Source of the DNA: Anaerolineae bacterium
Lineage (GTDB): Bacteria; Chloroflexota; Anaerolineae; B4-G1
Reading direction: 5' to 3'
DNA length: 17,696 bases
Assembly: GCA_030612585.1 (NCBI GenBank)
Contig: JAUWNP010000083.1
Coordinates: forward strand, 1 to 17,696
A program made the translations under genes and the position numbers. Position 1 is the first letter of the stretch, and every line of letters begins with the position of its first letter. Shown here one piece after another: positions 5,270 through 11,948 of this stretch. A model generated the notes under the pieces. It was given only the letters and a program-made list of their open reading frames with translations. It made no database searches and was not told the DNA's origin.

Positions 5270-7365
5270 CCAAATCCCAAATCCCAAATCCCAAATCCCA
5301 AATTGGTCATTGGTCATTGGTCATTACCCTGCTTCTGCTAACCTGGGGCCTGCGCCTCTGTTGCCTGGAGACCGTCCCTCCCGGCTGGCGCGACGACGAA
5401 CTGATCAATATCCACGCTCTCTCTGGCGAACTGCTGGCAGGCCACTTTCCTCTGTACTTCACCGGGGCTTCCGGCCACGAACCGCTCTATCACCATTTAC
5501 ACGCTGGCGTGCACGCCGTACTGGGCTTCAACGCACTGAGCGGGCACCTGCTTTCCGTCGCCTTCGGCACCCTCACCGTCGCCCTGACCTATGCCCTGAC
5601 CCGCCGTCTCTTCGGGCACACGACCGCTGCCATCGCCTCGCTGATGCTGAGTGCCTCCTTCTGGTCACTGATGTACAGCCGCACAGCGATCCGTCACATC
5701 AGCCTGCCCCCCCTCGCTTTGGCAACCTTCTACCTGCTCTGGCGCGAGAAACGAGGTTTTTTCCGAAAAACCTGGTTTCTGGTTGGCCTCATCGTGGGCA
5801 TATCCCTCTACACTTATCCCGCCGCCCGTCTGCTCCCGGTGCTGCTCGTCCTATTTGCCGCCTACCTGGCACTGTTCCACCGCGGCCACCCCAGCACCGG
5901 CTCTTCAGGCCGGTGCGACTGGCACGGCCTTCTCCTGGCGCTGGCGATTATGGCTGTGCTGGCGGCACCGCTGGGTGTCGCTATTGCCCAGGGGCGCAGC
6001 GAGGCTGCAGCGCAGGGCATCGGGGCCGACGCCCGCCTGGCCGAACTGGCCGTGCCACTGCGGGAACTACGGGCCGGCAACCCTCGCCCGCTGCTGGAGA
6101 ACATCTGGACGACGCTGGGGATGTTCCACGCCACCGGCGACCCCGAATGGTTGTACAACATCCCCAATCGCCCGGTGTTCAGTCTCCTCGGCGGGGCGCT
6201 GCTGTGGGCTGGTGTCGCACTGTGCCTGTACCGCTGGCGGCAACCGCGCTACTTCTTCCTGCTCCTATGGCTGGGATTGGGGCTGCTCCCCGCTTTCGTC
6301 AGCACCCCACCCGCCAGCCTGAGCCACACCATCCTGGCTCAGCCCGTCGCCTACATCCTCCCCGCCCTGGCCCTCACGAAAGCCTACCGCTGGCTCGCCA
6401 CCCGCAATTCGTTATTCGCAATCCGCCATTCGCTTTTGGTCATTGGTCATTGGTCATTGGTTATTCTCTTCCTGACCACCAACACTGTCCGCGACCTACG
6501 CGACTACTTCATCGTCTGGCCGCAGCAGGGTATGGTACGCTTCCTCTACCGCGCCGATTATCGCGAGGCTGTCCGTTACCTGGACACCAGCCACGAAATC
6601 GCCGACGTCGCCATCTCCAGCACCCTTCTGGGGCCCTGGGATCGCCTGGCATTGGAGGTAGACGCCCACCGCGATGACATCGCCGTGCGCCTATTCAACC
6701 CCGAGCGCGCCCTGATCTGGGTCGCCGAGTCACAGGCCACAATTCGCGATTCGCCATTCGTAATTCGCAATTCGTCTGTACTGCTTACCTCCTGGCCCCG
6801 TCCAGCCCCGCCGATTGACGACCTCCTGGAGTCAAACGCAGGTCTGCCGGAGACCATCTCACCCCACCTCACGCTTTACGCAATTCGCGATGCGTCATTC
6901 GTAATTCGTAACTCGGTCGCTCGCTTCGCCAACGGCCTGGAATTGCTCGAAGCCCACTGGCTGAAGGAGGAATCCCTGGCCCCTGGTCAGGAAGCGGTTC
7001 TGCTCGCTACCTGGCTTGTCGTCGCACCGCTTGACCTGCCACCTATGCCCATCGTCGCCAATCCACCCCCGCCGGGTGTCTACTCCGGGCCACGGCTGGC
7101 CGTCTTCATCCACCTCCTGGCCGCTGACGGGACGTTTCTCGCCGGCGACGACGGCCTGTGGGTGGATCCGCTCACACTCCGGCCTGGCGACCGCTTTGTC
7201 CAGGTACATCGCCTCACCCCCCCGCACAATGCGCCCGCTGGACCCTACGCCCTCGAACTTGGCCTCTATGACCCGCTGACCGGCGAGCGTTGGGCTGTCC
7301 TGGATTCCGCAGGCCAACCTGTCGCCGACCGCGTCTTACTTCCGGCTGTAGAGAACGAACCGTAG
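5266..7365 (+). CDS. GT39/ArnT-like membrane glycosyltransferase with C-terminal beta-sandwich module (paralogue 2)
   Basis: A paralogue of the preceding gene with the same architecture over 699 aa. It has an N-terminal membrane segment at 15-33, LRLCCLETVPPGWRDDE (D44, E45 in the catalytic-type loop) at 29-45, HEPLYHH at 71-77, multiple membrane segments to about 404, GDPEWLYNIPNRPV at 291-304, then a soluble domain and module (about 557-694: LELLEAHWL, GQEAVLLATWLV, FIHLLAADG, GPYALELGLYDP, ADRVLLP). Translation is probably coupled: ATG 5266 overlaps the upstream TGA, and GGAGG at 5251-5255 lies 10 nt before it. The gene carries six repeat-derived segments: residues 2-20, 161-172 (32-bp hairpin), 210-217 (GC hairpin), 380-400, 492-503 and 539-550 (heptamers), all in frame without a stop. 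Function is inferred from the GT-C fold; donor and acceptor are unknown. Confidence 0.85.
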   Translation: MTKSQIPNPKSQIGHWSLVITLLLLTWGLRLCCLETVPPGWRDDELINIHALSGELLAGHFPLYFTGASGHEPLYHHLHAGVHAVLGFNALSGHLLSVAFGTLTVALTYALTRRLFGHTTAAIASLMLSASFWSLMYSRTAIRHISLPPLALATFYLLWREKRGFFRKTWFLVGLIVGISLYTYPAARLLPVLLVLFAAYLALFHRGHPSTGSSGRCDWHGLLLALAIMAVLAAPLGVAIAQGRSEAAAQGIGADARLAELAVPLRELRAGNPRPLLENIWTTLGMFHATGDPEWLYNIPNRPVFSLLGGALLWAGVALCLYRWRQPRYFFLLLWLGLGLLPAFVSTPPASLSHTILAQPVAYILPALALTKAYRWLATRNSLFAIRHSLLVIGHWSLVILFLTTNTVRDLRDYFIVWPQQGMVRFLYRADYREAVRYLDTSHEIADVAISSTLLGPWDRLALEVDAHRDDIAVRLFNPERALIWVAESQATIRDSPFVIRNSSVLLTSWPRPAPPIDDLLESNAGLPETISPHLTLYAIRDASFVIRNSVARFANGLELLEAHWLKEESLAPGQEAVLLATWLVVAPLDLPPMPIVANPPPPGVYSGPRLAVFIHLLAADGTFLAGDDGLWVDPLTLRPGDRFVQVHRLTPPHNAPAGPYALELGLYDPLTGERWAVLDSAGQPVADRVLLPAVENEP
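5270..5325. repeat. Exact heptamer array forming the 5' end of GT paralogue 2
   Basis: Eight back-to-back heptamers: CCAAATC four times, CCAAATT once, GGTCATT three times. Its outer ends AATGACCAA (5265-5273) and TTGGTCATT are inverted repeats of each other. Three heptamers equal seven codons, so the peptide shows heptapeptide periodicity (SQIPNPK, then GHWSLVI). The upstream TGA stop and this gene's ATG lie in the flanking repeat-like AATGACC. Confidence 0.95.
5748..5779 (+). repeat. 32-bp palindromic element, copy 2 (in GT paralogue 2 CDS)
   Basis: Arms GAAACGAGGTTTT and AAAACCTGGTTTC (one mismatch) around loop TTCCGA. It is translated as residues 161-172 (EKRGFFRKTWFL) at the edge of a membrane segment. 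It is read in a different frame from copies 1 and 3, because the element starts at a third codon position. Confidence 0.9.
5894..5916. repeat. GC-rich hairpin with 7-nt loop in GT paralogue 2 CDS
   Basis: Perfect 8-bp arms GCACCGGC and GCCGGTGC around the loop TCTTCAG. It encodes residues 210-217 (STGSSGRC), a hydrophilic loop between membrane segments. It is similar in shape to the hairpin at 11617-11637. Confidence 0.7.
6404..6466. repeat. Nine-unit heptamer array encoding membrane-segment residues in GT paralogue 2
   Basis: Nine heptamers (63 bp): GCAATTC, GTTATTC, GCAATCC, GCCATTC, GCTTTTG, GTCATTG three times, then GTTATTC. They encode residues 380-400 (RNSLFAIRHSL then LVIGHWSLVI), which include the start of the last membrane segment. 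GHWSLVI is the same heptapeptide encoded at the gene's start. Confidence 0.9.
6741..6775. repeat. Five-unit heptamer array (AATTCGC type), copy A
   Basis: AATTCGC, GATTCGC, CATTCGT, AATTCGC, AATTCGT. It encodes about residues 492-503 (TIRDSPFVIRNS) in the soluble region of GT paralogue 2. Confidence 0.88.
6882..6916. repeat. Five-unit heptamer array (AATTCGC type), copy B
   Basis: AATTCGC, GATGCGT, CATTCGT, AATTCGT, AACTCGG. It is read in the same frame as copy A and encodes AIRDASFVIRNSV (about 539-551). The spacing from copy A is 141 bp. Confidence 0.85.
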
Positions 7366-7403
7366 ACATCGAGTGTCCAGTACACCGCCGTAAAAACGTG
7401 GCG

Positions 7404-7432
7404 TTGACAAAAGCCATGCCTCGTAGTAGAAT
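7404..7432 (+). promoter_or_regulatory. Sigma70 promoter of the secreted DUF11-type protein gene
   Basis: A perfect TTGACA at 7404-7409, a 17-nt spacer and TAGAAT at 7427-7432 (5 of 6). The predicted start near 7439 leaves a leader of about 90 nt. This is the best consensus promoter in the window. It suggests this gene is expressed separately from the glycosyltransferase pair upstream. Confidence 0.8.
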
Positions 7433-7528
7433 CTACCTTGCTCCAGCCATCCTTGTTTGGTCCGGAGCGTGTTTTCCACAGTCAGGTGTTGCCTCCGGCG
7501 CACCGTGACCTAGCGAAAGGGGAGGGAT

Positions 7529-9433
7529 ATGAAGACCAACAAAACTCGGATGCGCCGCCTGGTGTGGGCGTTGCTAGCAGGAACCTCGGCGCTGCTACTC
7601 GCGACTGCTCTATCGTTGCTGCTTTCACATTTCCAGGCCCTGGCCCAGCCAACGGCGGATGTCGCGGCTCTGCAGGTGAGTAAGAATGTGAACACAAATG
7701 TGGCAGCACCGGGCGACACGCTGATCTACACCATCAGAATTCAGGAAAGCGGATCTCCACTCACCCTCTGGATGACCGATACACTTCCAGAGGAAGTGAC
7801 CTACGTAGCCGACAGCCTGCAACTCCTTGGGCCTGGCAGTGCCGGTTTTTCAAATGGAGTAATCACCTGGACCGCTGCATCGTTTGGGTGGAACCAGACC
7901 GCTGTCATCACCTTCAGCGCCCAAATTTCCTCCGAGATCACCTACGCCAACGTTGTCAACACAGCCCAGGTTACCGGCACCGGGGAACCGATCGAGGATT
8001 CAGCGGAGACGACGGTGGTGGCTGAAGTGGGCAACCTCGACAACAATTGGACGGTAAAGACCGTCACGCCAGACACAGCTGAGCCGGGCGACGTGTTGAC
8101 CTATACCGTCCTAATCTTCAACAGTAGCTATACCGCTACGGTGCCTGGAGCCTGGCTCACCGACACGTTGCATCCGGCACTGACCCTCATGACTGATAGT
8201 CTATCCGCCGACCTGGGAGACGCCGGCTCTGCGAACGGGGTGATCACCTGGACCCACGATGTGGGAATTCGTCAGCTTGTCCAGTTGCACTTCAGCGCCC
8301 AGGTCTCCTCCGACTTTCCTCACGATAACTGGATCACCAACACCGCCGAGATCGTCGCCCCCTCCCAGTCATTTACGCGGGCGAGTGGGACTTATATTCG
8401 CCCTGACACCTACTATAGGTACTTCCCAATCATTTTCAAGCGCTGGCCACCCATTCCCTACGCGCCGACCTTGGATAATATAGACAACACTGATGAAGAC
8501 GGTGACTATACCGTTAGTTGGTCGTATAACGACGACAATCCAGACGTTCCAGATCCAACCGCATACACACTGCAAGAAGCAACGAATACGGACTTCACCG
8601 GTGCAGTCAACATCTACGAAGGTCCCAATGAATCGCATGATGTCACCAACAAAGACGAAGGGACGTATTACTACCGCGTGCAGGGTCACAACGAGTATGG
8701 GCCAGGCGAATGGAGCAGCGTTAAATCGGCCACAGTCGTCTCCACTGACTTCTTTGACAACTTCAGCAGCTCAAGCAGTGGCTGGACCACCCACAAATCG
8801 CACTGCTGCCTGAGCGGCTGTGATAGTGCCCGCCAGCACCTTGATTACAAATACGATCTGTACTATGAAGGAGGGTGGTACCACGTCAACGTTCCTCTGG
8901 ATTGCCGGGGTGGTGGCAACCACGGTGACACGCGCCACATCTATCCCGTCTCGTTCGCTCCAGGGGTCGAACGTTCCACCTCCGAGACCTGCATTGAACT
9001 AAAAGGACGTTTTGAGGAGTGGAATCCGTACTGGTCCTTCTGGGGATTGGTGTTTGCGGCAAGCGAGGATATGAGTACCGTTTATTCCCTCGAGGTCAAC
9101 AACCTCGGCGACTGGGGTGTCGTCAAGCGGACAGGCTACCAATACCCTGGGCCAAATCATCCCTTTGAGAACGAAACGCGCACGAATATAGTGCCCTATA
9201 TCGGCGAGCAGCGGTGGCCTGCTAAAGCGGGCTTTACTTCAAATACGCTGATGGTAAGAGTCACAAACAAGAGAGCGAAACTGTATATAAATGGTGAGGA
9301 GGTATACGATTTCTCCGGTGATGACATCCCGTCCCTAAGACGAGTTGGCATCATCGGAGGAAACTGGGAAATAACACCCACACAGATTGGCTACGACTAT
9401 TTCCTCGTGGATGAAGGCTGCGACGATTACTAA
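7529..9433 (+). CDS. Secreted DUF11 / fibronectin-like surface protein with Cys-containing C-terminal domain
   Basis: Predicted exported surface or extracellular protein of 634 aa. A Sec signal peptide (basic MKTNKTRMRR, hydrophobic 11-33, likely cleavage after ALA at 37-39) is followed by two DUF11-type beta-sandwich repeats (about 48-165 and 172-288), each with PGD(T/V)LTYT-like, (W)LTDTLP-like and SNGVITWT-like signatures. YYRYFPIIFKRWPP at 295-308 resembles the LPLxxK motif I recall from Chloroflexota secreted proteins. A fibronectin III-like segment (about 309-403) follows, then a C-terminal domain (about 406-634) with six cysteines (426, 427, 431, 459, 488, 631) and a concanavalin-like jelly-roll feel (RVTNKRAKLYINGEEVYDF). 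The start is set by AAAGGGGAGG just upstream of ATG 7529. By eye, the 3' half is more AT-rich than its neighbours. It has its own promoter and terminator. It may be a substrate of the flanking glycosyltransferases, but this is inference only. Confidence 0.82.
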   Translation: MKTNKTRMRRLVWALLAGTSALLLATALSLLLSHFQALAQPTADVAALQVSKNVNTNVAAPGDTLIYTIRIQESGSPLTLWMTDTLPEEVTYVADSLQLLGPGSAGFSNGVITWTAASFGWNQTAVITFSAQISSEITYANVVNTAQVTGTGEPIEDSAETTVVAEVGNLDNNWTVKTVTPDTAEPGDVLTYTVLIFNSSYTATVPGAWLTDTLHPALTLMTDSLSADLGDAGSANGVITWTHDVGIRQLVQLHFSAQVSSDFPHDNWITNTAEIVAPSQSFTRASGTYIRPDTYYRYFPIIFKRWPPIPYAPTLDNIDNTDEDGDYTVSWSYNDDNPDVPDPTAYTLQEATNTDFTGAVNIYEGPNESHDVTNKDEGTYYYRVQGHNEYGPGEWSSVKSATVVSTDFFDNFSSSSSGWTTHKSHCCLSGCDSARQHLDYKYDLYYEGGWYHVNVPLDCRGGGNHGDTRHIYPVSFAPGVERSTSETCIELKGRFEEWNPYWSFWGLVFAASEDMSTVYSLEVNNLGDWGVVKRTGYQYPGPNHPFENETRTNIVPYIGEQRWPAKAGFTSNTLMVRVTNKRAKLYINGEEVYDFSGDDIPSLRRVGIIGGNWEITPTQIGYDYFLVDEGCDDY

Positions 9434-9457
9434 CCCCTCGGGGACAAAATGGGATTT

Positions 9458-9494
9458 ACGGGGCTCTGCTGAGATGGGCCCCGTTTTCCCTTTT
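9458..9494 (+). terminator. Rho-independent terminator after the secreted protein gene
   Basis: Seven-bp stem ACGGGGC / GCCCCGT with a 13-nt loop, running into TTTTCCCTTTT. It lies 25 bp after the TAA at 9431-9433. Confidence 0.75.
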
Positions 9495-9530
9495 ACTCTT
9501 CATCCCACTGACCACGCTGTGAGCAGAGGG

Positions 9531-9558
9531 TTGCAGGACGCGCCAATCGTGATATACT
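9531..9558 (+). promoter_or_regulatory. Possible promoter of the YfhO-like / GT / flippase operon
   Basis: TATACT at 9553-9558 (5 of 6) with a weak TTGCAG (3 of 6) at 9531-9536, spacer 16 nt. Its position just after a terminator and 23 bp before ATG 9582 supports it; the -35 is poor. Confidence 0.4.
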
Positions 9559-9581
9559 CGTTCTGTTGCACAGGGTGAGGC

Positions 9582-11948
9582 ATGGATACGGTCGAGGAGC
9601 AGGGATACCGGGCAGGATGGGTAGGCAGAGTGTGGCGCAGCGCCTGGCCGGCGGTGGCCTTGGCCCTGCTGTGCATAGCCTTCTACTGGGACGTGCTATG
9701 GCTCCCCGCCGCCCGCATCGTCGCGGGCAACGATCTGTCCAATATGTTCCTCCACTGGCTTCGCTTTGCCGTCTCCTCGATTCAACAGGGGCAACTTCCC
9801 CTGTGGAACCCCTTACTCTTTTCAGGCCTGCCTTTCGTCGCCAATCCCCAACCGGCGCTGTTCTATCCCCCGACATGGCTGGTGTTGCTGATGCCTGTCA
9901 CCAGGGCATTGGGCCTGGTCGCCGTGCTGCACCTGTGGCTCGCTGGTGCCGGAATGTACGCCTGGCTGCGTTCAGAGGGAGCGTCGGCTGTGGGGGCGCT
10001 GTTAGGCGGGGCCGTCTTTGCCTTCAGCGGCTACTTCTTCGTGCGCGTATATGCGGGCCATCTAGGAGTCATCACCACCGGGGCCTGGCTGCCGCTCGTG
10101 TTATGGGTCTACCGGCGCGTCGTGAAGTCTCGCTCGTGGAAACTTGCCGTTGTGGGGGGACTGCCGGTCGGGCTTTCGATCCTGGCAGGGCACACGGCCT
10201 CGTTCATTTACGTGGCGCTGACGCTGGTCGCCTACGCTGCCTTCTGCACCTGGGAGTGCTGGCGGGAGAAGCGGTACGGTCAAGAAACCAGGTTTTGCGG
10301 AAAAAACCTGGTTTCTGTGGCGCTTCCCCTCATCTGGGCGGGCGTGATGCTATTCGTCGGGTTAGCCCTGGCAGCAGTACAACTTCTGCCGATGGCCGAA
10401 CTGGCAATGCGCTCGACTCGACAGGCTGTGTCCGGTTACGATTTCGCTGCCCGTTTTTCCTGGCCGCCGGGATACCTGCTGACCTTGCTGGTGCCCAACT
10501 TTTTCGGCGAACCGACGCACACGGGGTACTGGGGTGACGGCATCTATGACGAGTTCATCTTCTACATCGGCGTCCTGCCGCTGCTGCTGACGCTCCTGGG
10601 GTTGAGATTACGACACCGGCTGACTCCGTTCCTGGTCGCACTGGGCCTGGGCGCGCTGCTGCTGGCATTTGGGGAATATGGGAGCCTGCACCCCCTGTTC
10701 TACCGCTTCGTGCCGCTGTTTCGGGTAGCGCGAGCGCCGGCCAGGGCCGGATTTCTCTTTACGCTGGCCGGGGCCGCATTGGCCGGCCTGATGGTAACGG
10801 TGCTCCAATCCTCCGCCGAGGATGAAGATGGGGAACGGACGCGGCTACTGAAGCCGCTGAGGTGGTCACTGGTGCTAACCGTGACTGGGGGCACGCTCGC
10901 GCTGATCATGGCCTGCTTCGTGGCCTTCGCCTGGGGGCGCGAAGCGAACCCCGCCGCCGGGCGACTGTGGCACACCGCCAATCAGGCGGCGTTATTCCTG
11001 CTCTTCTTCCTCCTGGCAGCCAGCCTTCTGGTGGCCTGGCGCAACGCCTCACGTCCTCCCACTGGGATGTGGCTGCTGGCGCTGGGTCTGGTCATGCTGG
11101 ACCTGTGGACTTTCGGCGGCAGCGTGATAGAGGTAAGAGACGTACAAGAGAGCGCCTATTGGCGTATTGTGGCCCAGGCAGTGTCCGATCCCCAGGCTGC
11201 GCGGGTGCTCCCCTGGGGACTGAGCGATTTCGAGCAGAATGGCGGAATACCGTTCGGATTGCGCAGCGTCTTCGGGTACGATCCGCTGACTCTCCAGCGT
11301 TACGAGGAGTTTATCACCTCACGGCCCGACCCTCGTGCGCGAACCTACGACCTGCTGAACGCGGGCTACCTGGTGACCACGGCCCCACAGGAGTTCCCCG
11401 ATGGGGCCGACGCTCCCCGGCTGCTGCTTGAGCAATCCGGGGTGTGGGTCTACGAGCGACCCGCCGCGCTCCCGCAGGCGTGGGTGGTGCCACAAATCGA
11501 GGTGGTGAACGACGCAGGCGTCCTGCTGACCCGCATCCACGAACCGGACTTTGACCCACGCACGACCGCGCTGGTGGAATCGGTGCTAGAATGTAGAGAC
11601 ACGACTGTAAGCCCAACGCCGCCTGTTCACGGCGGCGAGCGCGAGGTGGAAATCGTGCGTTACGGGGGGAACCGGATCGAGGCGCAGGTGCGTGGTGGGG
11701 GCGGGCTATTGATCTTCAGCGAAGTGGACTATCCTGGCTGGCAGGCCACGGTGGACGGCAACCCTACCCGGCTGGTGCGCGCCGACTACCTGCTGCGCGC
11801 CCTCTGCGTACCAGCGGGTGAGCACCTGGTCGTACTGGTGTACAACCCGCCGCTGTTGAAACTTGGGTCGGCCATCACGGCTCTGGCACTGCTGTCCATC
11901 ATCGGCGCTGCCGTCTGGACCACACGACGAAGCAGAGGTACCGTGTGA
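9582..11948 (+). CDS. YfhO-family polytopic membrane protein
   Basis: Predicted GT-C-like membrane glycosyltransferase of the YfhO family, members of which are tied to lipoteichoic acid or surface-polymer glycosylation in Firmicutes. The 788-aa product has an N-terminal membrane segment at 22-38, then the family loop GNDLSNMFLHWLRF (49-62) and LWNPLLFSGLPFVANPQPAL (74-93), FAFSGYFFVRVYAGHLG (147-162), PNFFGEPTHTGYWGDG (305-320), RVARAPARAGFLF (381-393), many membrane segments to about 510, a periplasmic region with FGYDPLTLQRYEEF (564-577), YPGWQATVDG (717-726) and a final membrane segment at about 760-779. ATG 9582 fits the family and follows GTGAGG. Residues 235-245 (ETRFCGKNLVS) come from a 32-bp hairpin and about 679-685 from a GC hairpin. 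It overlaps the next gene (GTGA). Substrate is unknown. Confidence 0.87.
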   Translation: MDTVEEQGYRAGWVGRVWRSAWPAVALALLCIAFYWDVLWLPAARIVAGNDLSNMFLHWLRFAVSSIQQGQLPLWNPLLFSGLPFVANPQPALFYPPTWLVLLMPVTRALGLVAVLHLWLAGAGMYAWLRSEGASAVGALLGGAVFAFSGYFFVRVYAGHLGVITTGAWLPLVLWVYRRVVKSRSWKLAVVGGLPVGLSILAGHTASFIYVALTLVAYAAFCTWECWREKRYGQETRFCGKNLVSVALPLIWAGVMLFVGLALAAVQLLPMAELAMRSTRQAVSGYDFAARFSWPPGYLLTLLVPNFFGEPTHTGYWGDGIYDEFIFYIGVLPLLLTLLGLRLRHRLTPFLVALGLGALLLAFGEYGSLHPLFYRFVPLFRVARAPARAGFLFTLAGAALAGLMVTVLQSSAEDEDGERTRLLKPLRWSLVLTVTGGTLALIMACFVAFAWGREANPAAGRLWHTANQAALFLLFFLLAASLLVAWRNASRPPTGMWLLALGLVMLDLWTFGGSVIEVRDVQESAYWRIVAQAVSDPQAARVLPWGLSDFEQNGGIPFGLRSVFGYDPLTLQRYEEFITSRPDPRARTYDLLNAGYLVTTAPQEFPDGADAPRLLLEQSGVWVYERPAALPQAWVVPQIEVVNDAGVLLTRIHEPDFDPRTTALVESVLECRDTTVSPTPPVHGGEREVEIVRYGGNRIEAQVRGGGGLLIFSEVDYPGWQATVDGNPTRLVRADYLLRALCVPAGEHLVVLVYNPPLLKLGSAITALALLSIIGAAVWTTRRSRGTV
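10284..10315 (-). repeat. 32-bp palindromic element, copy 3 (in YfhO-like CDS)
   Basis: Perfect arms GAAACCAGGTTTT and AAAACCTGGTTTC around loop GCGGAA. The minus-strand loop TTCCGC matches the loop pattern of the other copies, so the element is inverted relative to this gene. It is still open in frame, giving ETRFCGKNLVS (235-245) between membrane segments. Confidence 0.92.
11617..11637. repeat. GC-rich hairpin with 7-nt loop in YfhO-like CDS
   Basis: Perfect 7-bp arms CGCCGCC and GGCGGCG around TGTTCAC. It encodes part of PTPPVHGGE (residues 678-686), a hydrophilic linker just before the C-terminal REVEIVRYGGNRIEAQV strand. Confidence 0.65.

Noticed and set aside
5270..6466. The heptamer arrays as a CRISPR array
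   Set aside because: Units are only 7-8 nt, contiguous, with no spacers, and mostly inside CDSs; no cas genes seen.
5226..6677. A 483-codon open frame on the plus strand in another frame
   Set aside because: It has Arg/Pro/His-rich shadow composition and overlaps a clear membrane protein with conserved motifs.
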